This document shows positions 31,415-40,047 of a stretch of DNA of 64,000 bases, one piece after another. Both the position numbers and the translations under genes were made by a program. Position 1 is the stretch's first letter; each line of letters opens with the position of its first letter. The notes below the pieces were generated by a model, which saw only the letters and a list, made by a program, of their open reading frames with translations, did no database searches and was not told the origin of the DNA. The stretch comes from Pseudoxanthomonas suwonensis (GTDB lineage Bacteria > Pseudomonadota > Gammaproteobacteria > Xanthomonadales > Xanthomonadaceae): positions 124,001 to 188,000 of the forward strand of contig NZ_PDWP01000002.1 of NCBI RefSeq assembly GCF_010093235.1, read 5' to 3'.

Positions 31415-32848
31415 GTGTCGACAGGCAATGCTGGCAGGCTGGGCGGGGTACGTCGTCGGCGATCCCGCGCCGCATACCGACGGGCATTCGGGCTGGCGTT
31501 CGCTCTGGTCCTGCTTCTGCCGGCGACCTCGTCACTGGCGCAGGGTGCGACGGCACTGAGCTTCGATCAGGCGCGCGAGCGGATGGAGCGGGTCTCCGAC
31601 GCACTGGCTGCCGCCGACGCCAACCTGCGCGCCCGGCAGGACCTGTCCGATGCGACCGCGCGCCTGCGGCTGCCGGAGATTTCGCTCGAAGCGCGCTACC
31701 TGGAGTTCCAGAAGACGCTGAGCTTGCCGCTGGGTTCGCTGGCGCCAGTGGGCGAGGCGTTCGGCATCGAAAGCCCGTTGCGGTTCCAGGAGCGCGACCG
31801 GCGATTGCGTCCGGTGTTGACCACGGTGCTGCCCCTGTACACGGGCGGGCAGATCCCGGCCGCGCAGGCGGCGGCCGCGGCCGCCCTGCGTGGGGCGGAC
31901 GCGGAACGGGCGCAGCAGTCCCAGAAGCTGACGTCGCAACTGGTCCAGGCCTACTTCGGGCAGGGCCTGGCCGAGCAGGCGCTGAGTGTGCGCCGCGAGG
32001 TGCGCGACGGCATGCGGCAGCACCTGGCCCATGCCGAATCGCTTGAACGCGAAGGCTTCGCCACGCGCGCGCAGGTGTTGCAGGCGGTCGTCGCGCGTGA
32101 TGCCAGCGAGCGCGAGTACCAGAAGGCGCTCAACGACCGCGACGCCGCCGCCCAGGCCCTGGCGCTGCTGCTGCGCAGCGATGGGCCGGTGACGCCGATC
32201 ACGCCGCTGTTCGTGGTCGGCACATCGCCGGGCACGCTGGAGGCGTTCACCCGGGCGGCGCTTGAGCGGCACCCGCAGCTGGCGCAGCTGCGGGCGCTTG
32301 ACGAACAGGCGGGCGCAGGCGTGCGTGTGCAGGAGGCGTCACTGAAACCGCAGGTGTACCTGTTCGGCCAGTACGACCTGTACCGCGAGGATGCGCTGCT
32401 GACCGACACCGATTGGGCCATCGGCATTGGCCTGAAGTACACCTTCCTGTCCGGGCGGGATCGCCCGCGCCAGATCAGTGCTGCGCGCGCGCAGCAGGAG
32501 CAGGCGCAGGCCGCACTGCGCGAGGCGCAGAACCAGATCAGGATCGGCGTGGCACAGGCCTGGAATGCGCTGGAAACGGCACGCCAGCAGTTCCTGCTGC
32601 TCGACAGCAGCATCGAGCAGGCGCGTGAGAACCTGCGCCTGCAGGAACTGGCGTTCCGCGAGGGACAGTCGACCTCGCTCGATGTCATGGACGCCAGGCT
32701 CGGCCTTGGCGCCGCACGGGTCGAACACGCGCACGCCGCCTACGACTATTGCGTGGCATTGGCGCACCTGCTCGAGCTGGGTGGCCAGTCGGCGCGCTTT
32801 GGCGAGTACATCCGCAAGGCAGACCACAGGGTATTTCCCCATGAATGA
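31415..32848 (+). CDS. TolC-family outer membrane efflux protein
   Basis: The 477-residue product has a basic N-terminus and signal peptide (about residues 20–43, ending SSLAQG), then the two TolC repeats: long coiled-coil helical regions (about 90–250 and 280–450) separated by barrel strands. TolC proteins form trimeric outer membrane ducts for exporters. It starts at GTG 31415; the ribosome-binding site is weak. Its stop overlaps the HlyD start by 8 bp, so it is translationally coupled with the adaptor and the two permeases and likely serves that system. Confidence 0.9.
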   Translation: MSTGNAGRLGGVRRRRSRAAYRRAFGLAFALVLLLPATSSLAQGATALSFDQARERMERVSDALAAADANLRARQDLSDATARLRLPEISLEARYLEFQKTLSLPLGSLAPVGEAFGIESPLRFQERDRRLRPVLTTVLPLYTGGQIPAAQAAAAAALRGADAERAQQSQKLTSQLVQAYFGQGLAEQALSVRREVRDGMRQHLAHAESLEREGFATRAQVLQAVVARDASEREYQKALNDRDAAAQALALLLRSDGPVTPITPLFVVGTSPGTLEAFTRAALERHPQLAQLRALDEQAGAGVRVQEASLKPQVYLFGQYDLYREDALLTDTDWAIGIGLKYTFLSGRDRPRQISAARAQQEQAQAALREAQNQIRIGVAQAWNALETARQQFLLLDSSIEQARENLRLQELAFREGQSTSLDVMDARLGLGAARVEHAHAAYDYCVALAHLLELGGQSARFGEYIRKADHRVFPHE

Positions 32849-33875
32849 ACCCGCTCCGTCGCCGCCGCCGCCACCCGTGGCTGCGGATGCACCGTCCGGC
32901 CGCCGTCGCCTGCGCCTTGTCGCCCTGGGCGTGATTGCCGTGATCCTGGTCGGCGGCCTGTGGCTGGCGTTCCGCAGCCCGGCGGACCTGGTGCAGGGCA
33001 TGGCCGATGCCGACAGCATCAACGTGTCGGCCAAGGTGACCGCGCGGGTGTCGGCGCTGCTGGTGGCCGAGGGGGAGCGGGTCGAGGCGGGGCAGGGACT
33101 GTTCGAGCTGGACAGCCCCGAGATCGCCGCGAAGCAGCGACAGGCCGAAGCCGCGCTCGCGGCCGCGCAGGCGCTGGCGGACAAGGCCGAGGAAGGCGCG
33201 CGCGTGGAGGACATCCGCGCAGCGGAGGCCAACTGGCGGCGCGCCCAGGCCGGACACGAGCTGGCGCGCTCCACCTTCCAGCGCCTGGAGCGGCTGCATG
33301 CCGAGGGCGTGGTCCCCCGGCAGCAGCGCGACGAGGCCCGTGCGAAGGCGATCGATGCCGAGCAGCAGGCGCGCGCAGCGCAGGCGCTGTACGAACAGGC
33401 GCAGGCCGGCGCCCGCGAACAGGACAGGAGCGCCGCGCAGGCGCAGGTGCGGCAGGCCGAAGGCGCCGTGGCCGAAGTGCAGGCGGCCGAAAGCGAAGTG
33501 CGCGGCCGCGCGCCGACGGCCGGCGAGGTGTCCAAGCGCCTGGTCGAAACCGGCGAGCTGGTGGCGGCCGGCTATCCGGTCTTCACCCTGGTCGACCTCG
33601 ACCACATGTGGGTGGCGTTCCACCTGCGCGAGGACCAGTTCGCGGGCCTGGAGGTGGGCCGCCGCCTGCGCGGTTCGATCCCGGCGCTGGAGCGCGAGGA
33701 CGTCGAGTTCGAGGTCTACCACATCAGCCCGGCCGGCGATTTCGCGACCTGGCGCGCGACCCGGCAGTCGGCCGGCTACGACGTGAGGAGTTTCGAAGTG
33801 CGCGCGAGGCCGGTCGCGGAAGTCGCAGGCTTCCGGCCGGGCATGAGCGTGCTGTTCGCATGGCCGCAACGCTGA
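32841..33875 (+). CDS. HlyD-family periplasmic adaptor
   Basis: The 344-residue product has one transmembrane segment (about residues 22–43), a lipoyl/barrel-sandwich half (VSAKVTARVSALLVAEGERV), a long Ala/Glu/Gln-rich coiled coil (about 85–215), the second lipoyl half (KRLVETGELVAAGYPVF) and a beta-barrel domain. Such adaptors link an inner-membrane exporter to TolC. The start overlaps the upstream stop, and its own end overlaps the first permease by 16 bp. It resembles YhiI/YbhG-type adaptors of ABC-2 exporters. Confidence 0.9.
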   Translation: MNEPAPSPPPPPVAADAPSGRRRLRLVALGVIAVILVGGLWLAFRSPADLVQGMADADSINVSAKVTARVSALLVAEGERVEAGQGLFELDSPEIAAKQRQAEAALAAAQALADKAEEGARVEDIRAAEANWRRAQAGHELARSTFQRLERLHAEGVVPRQQRDEARAKAIDAEQQARAAQALYEQAQAGAREQDRSAAQAQVRQAEGAVAEVQAAESEVRGRAPTAGEVSKRLVETGELVAAGYPVFTLVDLDHMWVAFHLREDQFAGLEVGRRLRGSIPALEREDVEFEVYHISPAGDFATWRATRQSAGYDVRSFEVRARPVAEVAGFRPGMSVLFAWPQR

Positions 33876-35047
33876 CGCGGCCCACGGTACGCGAGGCGTT
33901 CGTCCGTTCGGCGTTGCGCGAGTGCGCACGGCTGCGCGCCGATCCCTGGGATCTGGCGTTGGCCACGTGGGTCCCGCTGCTGGCGCTGGCGCTGCTGGCC
34001 TGGATGTTCTCGGCCGGCGTGCCGCGCGAACTGCCGGTGGCGGTGGTCGATCATGACAACAGCGCGGCCAGCCGCGAACTGGTGCGCAGGCTCGATGCCG
34101 TGCCGGGCCTGCGGGTGGCCGCGCGGCCGGCGGACCTGACGCAGGCCTGGTCGGAGGTGCGCGCGGTCCGGGCGTTCGCGGTGGTGCACGTGCCTGCGGG
34201 TGCCGAGCGCCAGGTCCTGCGTGGCGGCAGCGCCGTTGTTTTCGCCTACTACAACGCCAGCCACCAGACGGCAGGGCAGGCGGTGCTGCGGGGGATCGGA
34301 GAGGCGGCGCAGGCGACCAGTGCGCATCTCGTACGCCGTGGGGGGGCGCGGGTCGGCGGGGGGCAGGCGGGCCGCCCGCCGCCGCTGCGGGTGCAGGCCA
34401 CCGTGCTGGCCAACGCCGCGCGCAGCTACGAGCACTTCCTGCTCGGCCTGCTGTTCCCGGCACTGCTGCACCTCGCCGCCTGCCTGGCGATGGTGGGCGC
34501 GCTCGGGCGCGAACTGCGTGACGGCAGCGCGGGCACATGGCTGGCCGAGTGCGGCGATCGCCTGCTGCCGGCGGTGGCCGGCAAGCTGGCGCCGTACCTG
34601 CTGCTGTTCACCGCCTACGGCACGCTGTCGCTGGTCTGGCTGGCCGCGATCCGCGGCGGGGTGGCCGGCAGCGCGGTCCTGCTGATCGCCGCGCAGGCGG
34701 CGATGTACCTGGCCTACGGCGGCATCGCGCTGCTGCTGGTCGGGGCCACCCGCAACATGGGCACGTCGCTGTCGCTGACCGGACTGTACGCGGGCACGTC
34801 GCTGGCGTTCTCGGGCGCGACGTTCCCGGTGCAGGGAGCGCCGCTGTTCGCACAGGCCTGGAGCCAGCTGCTTCCATTTACCGCCTACCTCAAGCTGCAG
34901 GCGCAGCAGCTCGACCTGGATGCGGCATGGACGGCCTCGCTGTCGTTGCTGGGGACCTTGCTGCTGTTCGTGCTGGTGGCCGGCGGCGCGGGGCTGCGCC
35001 TGTATGCGCGCGGAGCGCGCGATCCGGCCTTCTGGGGGCAGCGATGA
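33860..35047 (+). CDS. ABC-2 family permease, first
   Basis: The 395-residue product has the YhhJ/YbhR-type layout: one N-terminal transmembrane helix (about residues 33–52), a large periplasmic domain (about 55–190; LPVAVVDHDNSAASRELVRR is typical), then about five C-terminal helices. It starts inside the hlyD 3' end and overlaps the next gene by 4 bp (ATGA). ABC-2 permeases normally work with an ATP-binding subunit; none is encoded in this operon. Confidence 0.9.
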   Translation: MAATLTRPTVREAFVRSALRECARLRADPWDLALATWVPLLALALLAWMFSAGVPRELPVAVVDHDNSAASRELVRRLDAVPGLRVAARPADLTQAWSEVRAVRAFAVVHVPAGAERQVLRGGSAVVFAYYNASHQTAGQAVLRGIGEAAQATSAHLVRRGGARVGGGQAGRPPPLRVQATVLANAARSYEHFLLGLLFPALLHLAACLAMVGALGRELRDGSAGTWLAECGDRLLPAVAGKLAPYLLLFTAYGTLSLVWLAAIRGGVAGSAVLLIAAQAAMYLAYGGIALLLVGATRNMGTSLSLTGLYAGTSLAFSGATFPVQGAPLFAQAWSQLLPFTAYLKLQAQQLDLDAAWTASLSLLGTLLLFVLVAGGAGLRLYARGARDPAFWGQR

Positions 35048-36156
35048 ACCAGGTCAGGGCCGCCTTCCTGGAGACTCTGCGCGCCGTGTTCTCGGACCGC
35101 TACGCGGTGGTGACGCTGATCGGCGCCGTGGTGCTGTACTCGTTCTTCTACCCGGTCGCCTACCGGCACCAGGTGGCTTCGCAGTATCCGGTGCTGGTGG
35201 TCGACCTCGACCATAGCGCCATGAGCCGCGCCCTGGTGCGCAAGGCGGGCGCGGTGCGCGCGGTGAGGATCGTCGGCGATGCGACCTCGGTGGAGGAGGC
35301 CCGGCCAAGGATCGCCCGCGGTGAAGCGCAGGGCCTGCTGGTGGTGCCCGCGGGGTTCGAACGCGGGATCCTGCGCGGCGGGCAGGGGCAACTGGCGCTG
35401 TACGGCAGTGGTGCGTTCCTCGGTCGCGGCGGCGTGGTGCTGGAGGGCCTGGGCGAGGCCGCCGCCGCGTTCGCGCGCGAGGCCGCCGTGGTGCAGGCAG
35501 GTTTCGCAGGTGCGCCCGGCGCAGCGTCGCTGCAGGTGGTGGCGCGGCCGCTGTTCAACACCCGCGAGGGTTACGGCAGCGCCGTGGTGCCGGGCGTGGC
35601 ACAGCTGATCGTGCAGCAGACACTGCTGATCGGCATGCTGGTCATGGCCGGCACGCGTCGCGAACGCCTGGGTCGGCTGGCGTTCTCGCGCCGCGGCCTG
35701 CTCGGCATCGCCGCCGCGTTCGCGCTGATCGGCATGTGCAGCATGCTGTACTACAACGGCCTGGTGATGTGGCTCCAGGACTATCCGCGTGGCGGCAATC
35801 CGCCCGGTACGCTGGTGGGCGGAGCGCTGTACGTGGCCGCGGTGGTGGCGTTCGCGCTGTTCGCGGGCAGTTTCTTCCGCACCCGCGAACGGCCCTTCCA
35901 GCTGATGCTGGTCACCGCGCTGCCACTGTTCTTCCTGTCCGGGCTGTCATGGCCGGCCGTGGCGATGCCACAGCCCCTGGCGTGGCTGGCGAGGCTGGTT
36001 CCCTCCACGCCCGGCATCAACCTGATGGTGAAGTTCAACCAGATGGGCGCAAGCTTCGCCGAGGCGCTTCCCGAGTTGTGCAACCTCGCTTTTTTGACAC
36101 TGCTGTATGGCGCGCTGGCGGTATGGCGCTACGCCCCGGGGCGGGACGGCGCCTGA
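35044..36156 (+). CDS. ABC-2 family permease, second
   Basis: The 370-residue product is a second ABC-2 permease of the same architecture, with VLVVDLDHSAMSRALVRK in the periplasmic domain matching the equivalent segment of the first. Six transmembrane segments are predicted (one N-terminal, five after residue 190). It probably forms a heterodimer with the first permease. The operon ends here: 550 bp of repeat-bearing intergenic DNA follow. No ATPase gene is found on either side. Confidence 0.9.
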   Translation: MNQVRAAFLETLRAVFSDRYAVVTLIGAVVLYSFFYPVAYRHQVASQYPVLVVDLDHSAMSRALVRKAGAVRAVRIVGDATSVEEARPRIARGEAQGLLVVPAGFERGILRGGQGQLALYGSGAFLGRGGVVLEGLGEAAAAFAREAAVVQAGFAGAPGAASLQVVARPLFNTREGYGSAVVPGVAQLIVQQTLLIGMLVMAGTRRERLGRLAFSRRGLLGIAAAFALIGMCSMLYYNGLVMWLQDYPRGGNPPGTLVGGALYVAAVVAFALFAGSFFRTRERPFQLMLVTALPLFFLSGLSWPAVAMPQPLAWLARLVPSTPGINLMVKFNQMGASFAEALPELCNLAFLTLLYGALAVWRYAPGRDGA

Positions 36157-36337
36157 CGGGCCGGTCACGGAGCACGGGGCGGGGGCGGCTTCTGCGCGGG
36201 TATCGGAGATCGTCTGCGCGCTGGATGTGCTGGCCGACAGTATTCCACGACGGCACAGGAGGCCGATGCCATGGATGCGCCTGGATCACGCCCCGCGGAG
36301 ACGCTGACCTATTCCCCCCGAAGAGATCGGGCAGCGC

Positions 36338-36491
36338 GTAGCCCGGATAAGGCCGAAGGCCGCATCCGGGAACCTGCCACGCTGGACTGCCCCATTGCGC
36401 AGCCCGGCGGTGACGCCGCAGCGCGTGGCGGCGCCCTTGGCGTCGCCAGCGCTCCGGCATTGCAGCGGTGCGCTTCGCTTACCCAGGCTAC
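36338..36491. repeat. Degenerate REP pair in a 550-bp intergenic region
   Basis: A forward GTAG-REP (36338–36370) and a decayed inverted partner (TGCGCTTCGCTTACCCAGGCTAC, in two parts, ending 36491) form a unit like those at 25498–26536. The surrounding 36157–36706 has no supported gene. A strong AGGAGG at 36257–36262 precedes ATG 36271, but its 74-codon frame runs into the repeat. Confidence 0.75.
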
Positions 36492-36706
36492 ATAGCGCGT
36501 GGCCCGGATAGCTCGCAGGCCGCATCGCGCCCCGGCGCCCCTGGGGTACGACGTCTCCACGGCCCCGCGCCCCTGAAGCACAACGCCTTTGCTCCCCTCT
36601 CCTCATGGAGAGGGACTGGGGGAGAGGATCGGTTTCCCCGTGCCGCGCGCTCCGCGCCACCCCAAGGCTCACGCCACAACCACCCCGCCGCTGGTCCACT
36701 TCGACC

Positions 36707-37684
36707 ATGTCGACGCCAGATCCCCTGCACGCCATGCCGCTGTCCCTCGAAGACCGCGCCCGCGCGCGCCTGCACGGGCCGGCGCTGCCGCTGCCCGGTC
36801 GCGGCGACACACTGGCCCGCTGGCGTGCGCTTGCAGGCATCGGCGCCGAAGACCTTGCCCTGGCCAAGGTCCTCGAAGCCCACCACGACGCCCTCGCCAT
36901 CCTTGCCGAGCTCGGCGCGCCTCGGCCCGCACCCGGCACCCTGCTCGCGGTCTGGGCCGCCGAAGGCCCCGAGTCCACCCTGGTGGTGCGCGATGGTCCC
37001 GGCAGTGCGCGCCTGCATGGGCGCAAGCCGTGGTGCTCGGGCGCCAGCTTCGTCGATGCCGCGCTGGTCACCGCCACCTCCGGCGACGCGCGCCAGCTGG
37101 TCCTGGTCGACCTGCGCCAGCCGGGCGTGCGCGTGCCCGCTCCGCAGTGGGAAGCCATCGGCATGGCTGCCATCCCCAGCGGTCCGGTGGAGTTCGATGC
37201 CGTGCCCTGCCAGCGCATCGGTGCGCCCGGCGCCTATCTCGATCGCCCCGGCTTCTGGCATGGCGGCGCCGGCGTGGCCGCGTGCTGGCTGGGTGCTGCC
37301 GTCGCCATCGCCCAGCGCATGGCCGATCCGGCGCGCGTCGCCCGCGATCCGCACCTGGCCGCCACCCTGGGCCGGGTCGACATGGCCCTCGGTGCCGCCA
37401 CCGCGCTGATGCGCGAGCTGGCCGCGCGCATCGATGCCGCGCCCACGCTCCACCACCGGCGCGAAGTGGTGCGCCTGCGCTCGTTCATCGAACGCACCTG
37501 TACCGACGTGCTTGACGCCGCCGCGCGCGCCATGGGCCCCGGCCCGCTGTGCCGCGATGGCGAGCACGCCCGCCGCTGCGCCGACCTGCCCGTGTTCGTG
37601 CGCCAGAGCCATGCCGAGCGCGACTGGGCCGGCCTTGGCGCCGACGTCGCCAACCTCGATCCAGGATCCCGATGGCCGCTATGA
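36707..37684 (+). CDS. Acyl-CoA dehydrogenase-like protein
   Basis: The 325-residue product resembles acyl-CoA dehydrogenases in its middle and C-terminal parts (LHGRKPWCSGASFVDAALV near residue 105, and the helical C-terminal domain from about 190). It is shorter than the usual ~380 residues, mainly at the N-terminus. The closing DLPVFVRQSHAERDWAGLG replaces the typical C-terminal motif, and I cannot identify the catalytic glutamate. It may oxidise an acyl or amino-acyl precursor for the adjacent cassette. It is translationally linked to the PIG-L gene by overlap. Confidence 0.8.
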   Translation: MSTPDPLHAMPLSLEDRARARLHGPALPLPGRGDTLARWRALAGIGAEDLALAKVLEAHHDALAILAELGAPRPAPGTLLAVWAAEGPESTLVVRDGPGSARLHGRKPWCSGASFVDAALVTATSGDARQLVLVDLRQPGVRVPAPQWEAIGMAAIPSGPVEFDAVPCQRIGAPGAYLDRPGFWHGGAGVAACWLGAAVAIAQRMADPARVARDPHLAATLGRVDMALGAATALMRELAARIDAAPTLHHRREVVRLRSFIERTCTDVLDAAARAMGPGPLCRDGEHARRCADLPVFVRQSHAERDWAGLGADVANLDPGSRWPL

Positions 37685-38430
37685 ACAACGACACCCCGCG
37701 CATCCACGGCGAAGGCGCATACGAATCCGCCTGGCGCGCCTCGGCCTGGCTGGCCCACCTGCCCGAGCGCAGCGCCACGCAGCTGCTGGAAGGCGCCCGC
37801 CGCCTGGTCCTGCTGTCGCCGCATCCGGACGACGAGACCCTGGCCTGCGCCGGCCTGCTGCACGCCGCGGGCGTCGCCGGTTTGCCTGTGCACCTGCTGT
37901 CGGTGACCGATGGCGAGGCCTGCTATCCCGGCCACGACTACTGGACCCCCAAGCGCCTGCGCGAGCAGCGCCCGCTGGAGCTGGAGCAGTCGCTGGCCGA
38001 GCTGGGCGTGCATCCCACCGTGCAGCGCCTGGGCCTGCCCGATGGCGGCGTGGCTGATCACGCCGACGATCTCGAACTGGCCTTGCACGCCGTGCTGCAA
38101 CCCGGCGACCTGGTACTCGCACCCTGGGAAGCCGACGGCCATCCCGACCACGACGCCACCGGTCGCGCCGCGCTCGCCACCGTGGGCGAGGAACAGCGCC
38201 TGCTGCGCTATCCGGTCTGGGGCTGGCACTGGCTCGAGCCCGGGGCAGGGCAGCCGCCGTTCGATGCGGTGCGCATGCCGCTGGTGCCGGAAGCGGTGGC
38301 CCGCAAGCAGCGCGCCATCGCCTGCTTCCGCTCGCAGCTGGGCACCGGCGCGGCCGCCGTGCATGCGCCGATCCTGCCGCCGCACGTGGTGGAACGCTTC
38401 CACCGCCCGTTCGAGGTCTACCTGCCATGA
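37672..38430 (+). CDS. PIG-L/LmbE-family deacetylase
   Basis: The 252-residue product has the zinc site HPDDE at residues 51–55 and a later HPDHDATG near 165. These are typical of PIG-L/LmbE deacetylases that remove acetyl groups from N-acetylglucosamine conjugates. ATG 37672 has AGGA 5 nt upstream; ATG 37681 is an alternative. It overlaps the acyl-CoA dehydrogenase gene by 13 bp and the methyltransferase by 4 bp. Its substrate is probably a sugar-linked intermediate of the cassette; this is inference. Confidence 0.88.
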   Translation: MAAMNNDTPRIHGEGAYESAWRASAWLAHLPERSATQLLEGARRLVLLSPHPDDETLACAGLLHAAGVAGLPVHLLSVTDGEACYPGHDYWTPKRLREQRPLELEQSLAELGVHPTVQRLGLPDGGVADHADDLELALHAVLQPGDLVLAPWEADGHPDHDATGRAALATVGEEQRLLRYPVWGWHWLEPGAGQPPFDAVRMPLVPEAVARKQRAIACFRSQLGTGAAAVHAPILPPHVVERFHRPFEVYLP

Positions 38431-39023
38431 GCCTGGCGGGTTACTTCGACCAGGTCTGGCAGGAAGGCGAGGATCCGTTCGGCTACCGCAGCCGCTGGTA
38501 CGAGGCGCGCAAGCGCGCGCTGCTGCTGGCCGCGCTGCCACAGCCCAGGTTCGCCCGCGGCTGGGAGATCGGCTGCGCCAACGGCGAGCTCACCGCCGAC
38601 CTGGCCGGCCGCTGCGACGATCTGCTCGGCACCGACCTGCACCCGCGCGCGGTTGCCGTGGCGCGCCAGCGCTGCGCCGAGCTGGCGCACGTGCGCATCG
38701 AGCGCATGGAGCATCCGCGGCAATGGCCGCAGGACCGCTTCGACCTGGTGGTGGTCGGCGAGATGGGCTACTACCTCGACGCCGACGCGCTGGACGTGTT
38801 CGCGCGCCAGCTGGCCACCAGCCTGCAGCCCGGCGCGGTCCTGGTCGCCTGCCACTGGCGTGCGGATTTCAACGGCCGCCGCACCAGCACCGACGAAGTG
38901 CACGCGCGCCTGGCCGTGATCGAAGGCCTGCGCTCCTGCGGTCACTACCACGACGAGGACTTCGTGCTGGACTGCTGGAGCAGCGATCCGGTCACCGTCG
39001 CCCAGCGCGAGGGCCTGCGGTGA
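38427..39023 (+). CDS. SAM-dependent methyltransferase (NodS-like)
   Basis: The 198-residue product has the class I motif I text WEIGCANGELTADLA near residues 46–60, an acidic end of strand 2 (LGTDLHPRA) and motif-IV-like DLVVVGEMGYYL. It resembles NodS-type N-methyltransferases of lipochitooligosaccharide synthesis. The NodS-like assignment is by pattern and context, and the true substrate is unknown. ATGA overlaps link it to both neighbours. Confidence 0.85.
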   Translation: MSLAGYFDQVWQEGEDPFGYRSRWYEARKRALLLAALPQPRFARGWEIGCANGELTADLAGRCDDLLGTDLHPRAVAVARQRCAELAHVRIERMEHPRQWPQDRFDLVVVGEMGYYLDADALDVFARQLATSLQPGAVLVACHWRADFNGRRTSTDEVHARLAVIEGLRSCGHYHDEDFVLDCWSSDPVTVAQREGLR

Positions 39024-39706
39024 TCGGCGTCCTGGTGCCGGCGCACAACGAGCAGGCACTGATCGGCGACTGCCTGCGCTCGATCCAGCACGCAGCCGGC
39101 CATCCAGCGCTGCAAGGCGAGCCGGTGGAGATCGTGGTGGCCCTGGACAGCTGCAGCGACGACACCGCCGCCATCTGCGCCAGCCTGGGCGTGCGCACCA
39201 TCGCCCTGGACGCGCGCTGCGTCGGCCAGGCCCGCCGCGCCGCCGCCGACACCCTGCTGCAGGCCGGCGGGCGCTGGCTGGCCTCCACCGACGCCGACAG
39301 CAAGGTCCCGCAGGACTGGCTGTCCGCCCAGCTGCAATGCGGCGCCGATGCCTTCTGCGGCACCGTGCGCGTGGCCGACTGGCTGGACTTCGCCGAGCGC
39401 GTCCGCGCCGCCTTCCTGGCCGACGAGCACTACGAGGACGACCACCCCCACGTCCACGGCGCCAACTTCGGCCTCAGCGCCGCCGCCTACCAGGCCGTAG
39501 GCGGGTTCCCCGCACTGGCGGCCCACGAGGACCGCGGGCTGCTCGATGCGCTGGAGCGGGCGGGGTACACCATCGCCCGCAAGGCCAATCCAGCGGTCAC
39601 CACCAGCGCCCGGCGGGATGCGCGGGCGCGGCAGGGGTTTGGGGATTACCTGTTGGCTATCGAGACGGCTGTGGCGCGGGCGGCGCAGGGGCTAGCGGGC
39701 TCATAG
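39020..39706 (+). CDS. Family 2 glycosyltransferase
   Basis: The 228-residue product starts VIGVLVPAHNEQ, the GT-A nucleotide-sugar-binding strand, and has the acidic metal motif STDADSKVP near residue 95. A conserved acceptor region (GANFGLSAAAYQAVGGFP, then AHEDRGLL) lies near 155. The GTG start at 39020 overlaps the methyltransferase stop (GTGA). It lacks transmembrane helices, so it is a cytosolic GT2. It completes the four-gene cassette, and 341 bp of empty intergenic DNA follow. Confidence 0.87.
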   Translation: MIGVLVPAHNEQALIGDCLRSIQHAAGHPALQGEPVEIVVALDSCSDDTAAICASLGVRTIALDARCVGQARRAAADTLLQAGGRWLASTDADSKVPQDWLSAQLQCGADAFCGTVRVADWLDFAERVRAAFLADEHYEDDHPHVHGANFGLSAAAYQAVGGFPALAAHEDRGLLDALERAGYTIARKANPAVTTSARRDARARQGFGDYLLAIETAVARAAQGLAGS

Positions 39707-40047
39707 CTGCCTCGCCTAAAGAATCGGATAGGGCGTGCCGACCTATTGATCATTGAAGCGTGGCCGGTGATCGAGATTCCAACCAGCAAGCTCACGGCCA
39801 GTTCGAGCGGTTCATCAGTCACCAGCTCGCGCGAAAGTCGAACGCCAGTCTTCATCCCGAGAACCGGGAATGGCTGGCTGCGGCGTGGGGTAGTCCCAGG
39901 GGTACATGAGGCGGGTCCCCGTGAGTCGCGCGGCGTAGCCGCGGACAGCATGGATACCAGCGCGCCAGAGAGCCGTGGTGCCTCTATCATTCTCACCTCT
40001 GGATCCCGGGCCGGGCGGCCCGACTCATTGTTGAACCGGGAAATCCC
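39707..40047. other. Intergenic region before the restriction-modification island
   Basis: These 341 bp have short open frames on both strands but none with a ribosome-binding site or a recognisable product. The base composition drops locally (TTGATCATTGAAG near 39743), so the hsdM promoter may lie here. No attachment-site repeat or tRNA remnant was seen. Confidence 0.5.

Noticed and set aside
36271-36495. 74-codon gene with strong AGGAGG ribosome-binding site
   Set aside because: Its frame runs through a REP palindrome and has no recognisable product; at best a remnant of a gene start.
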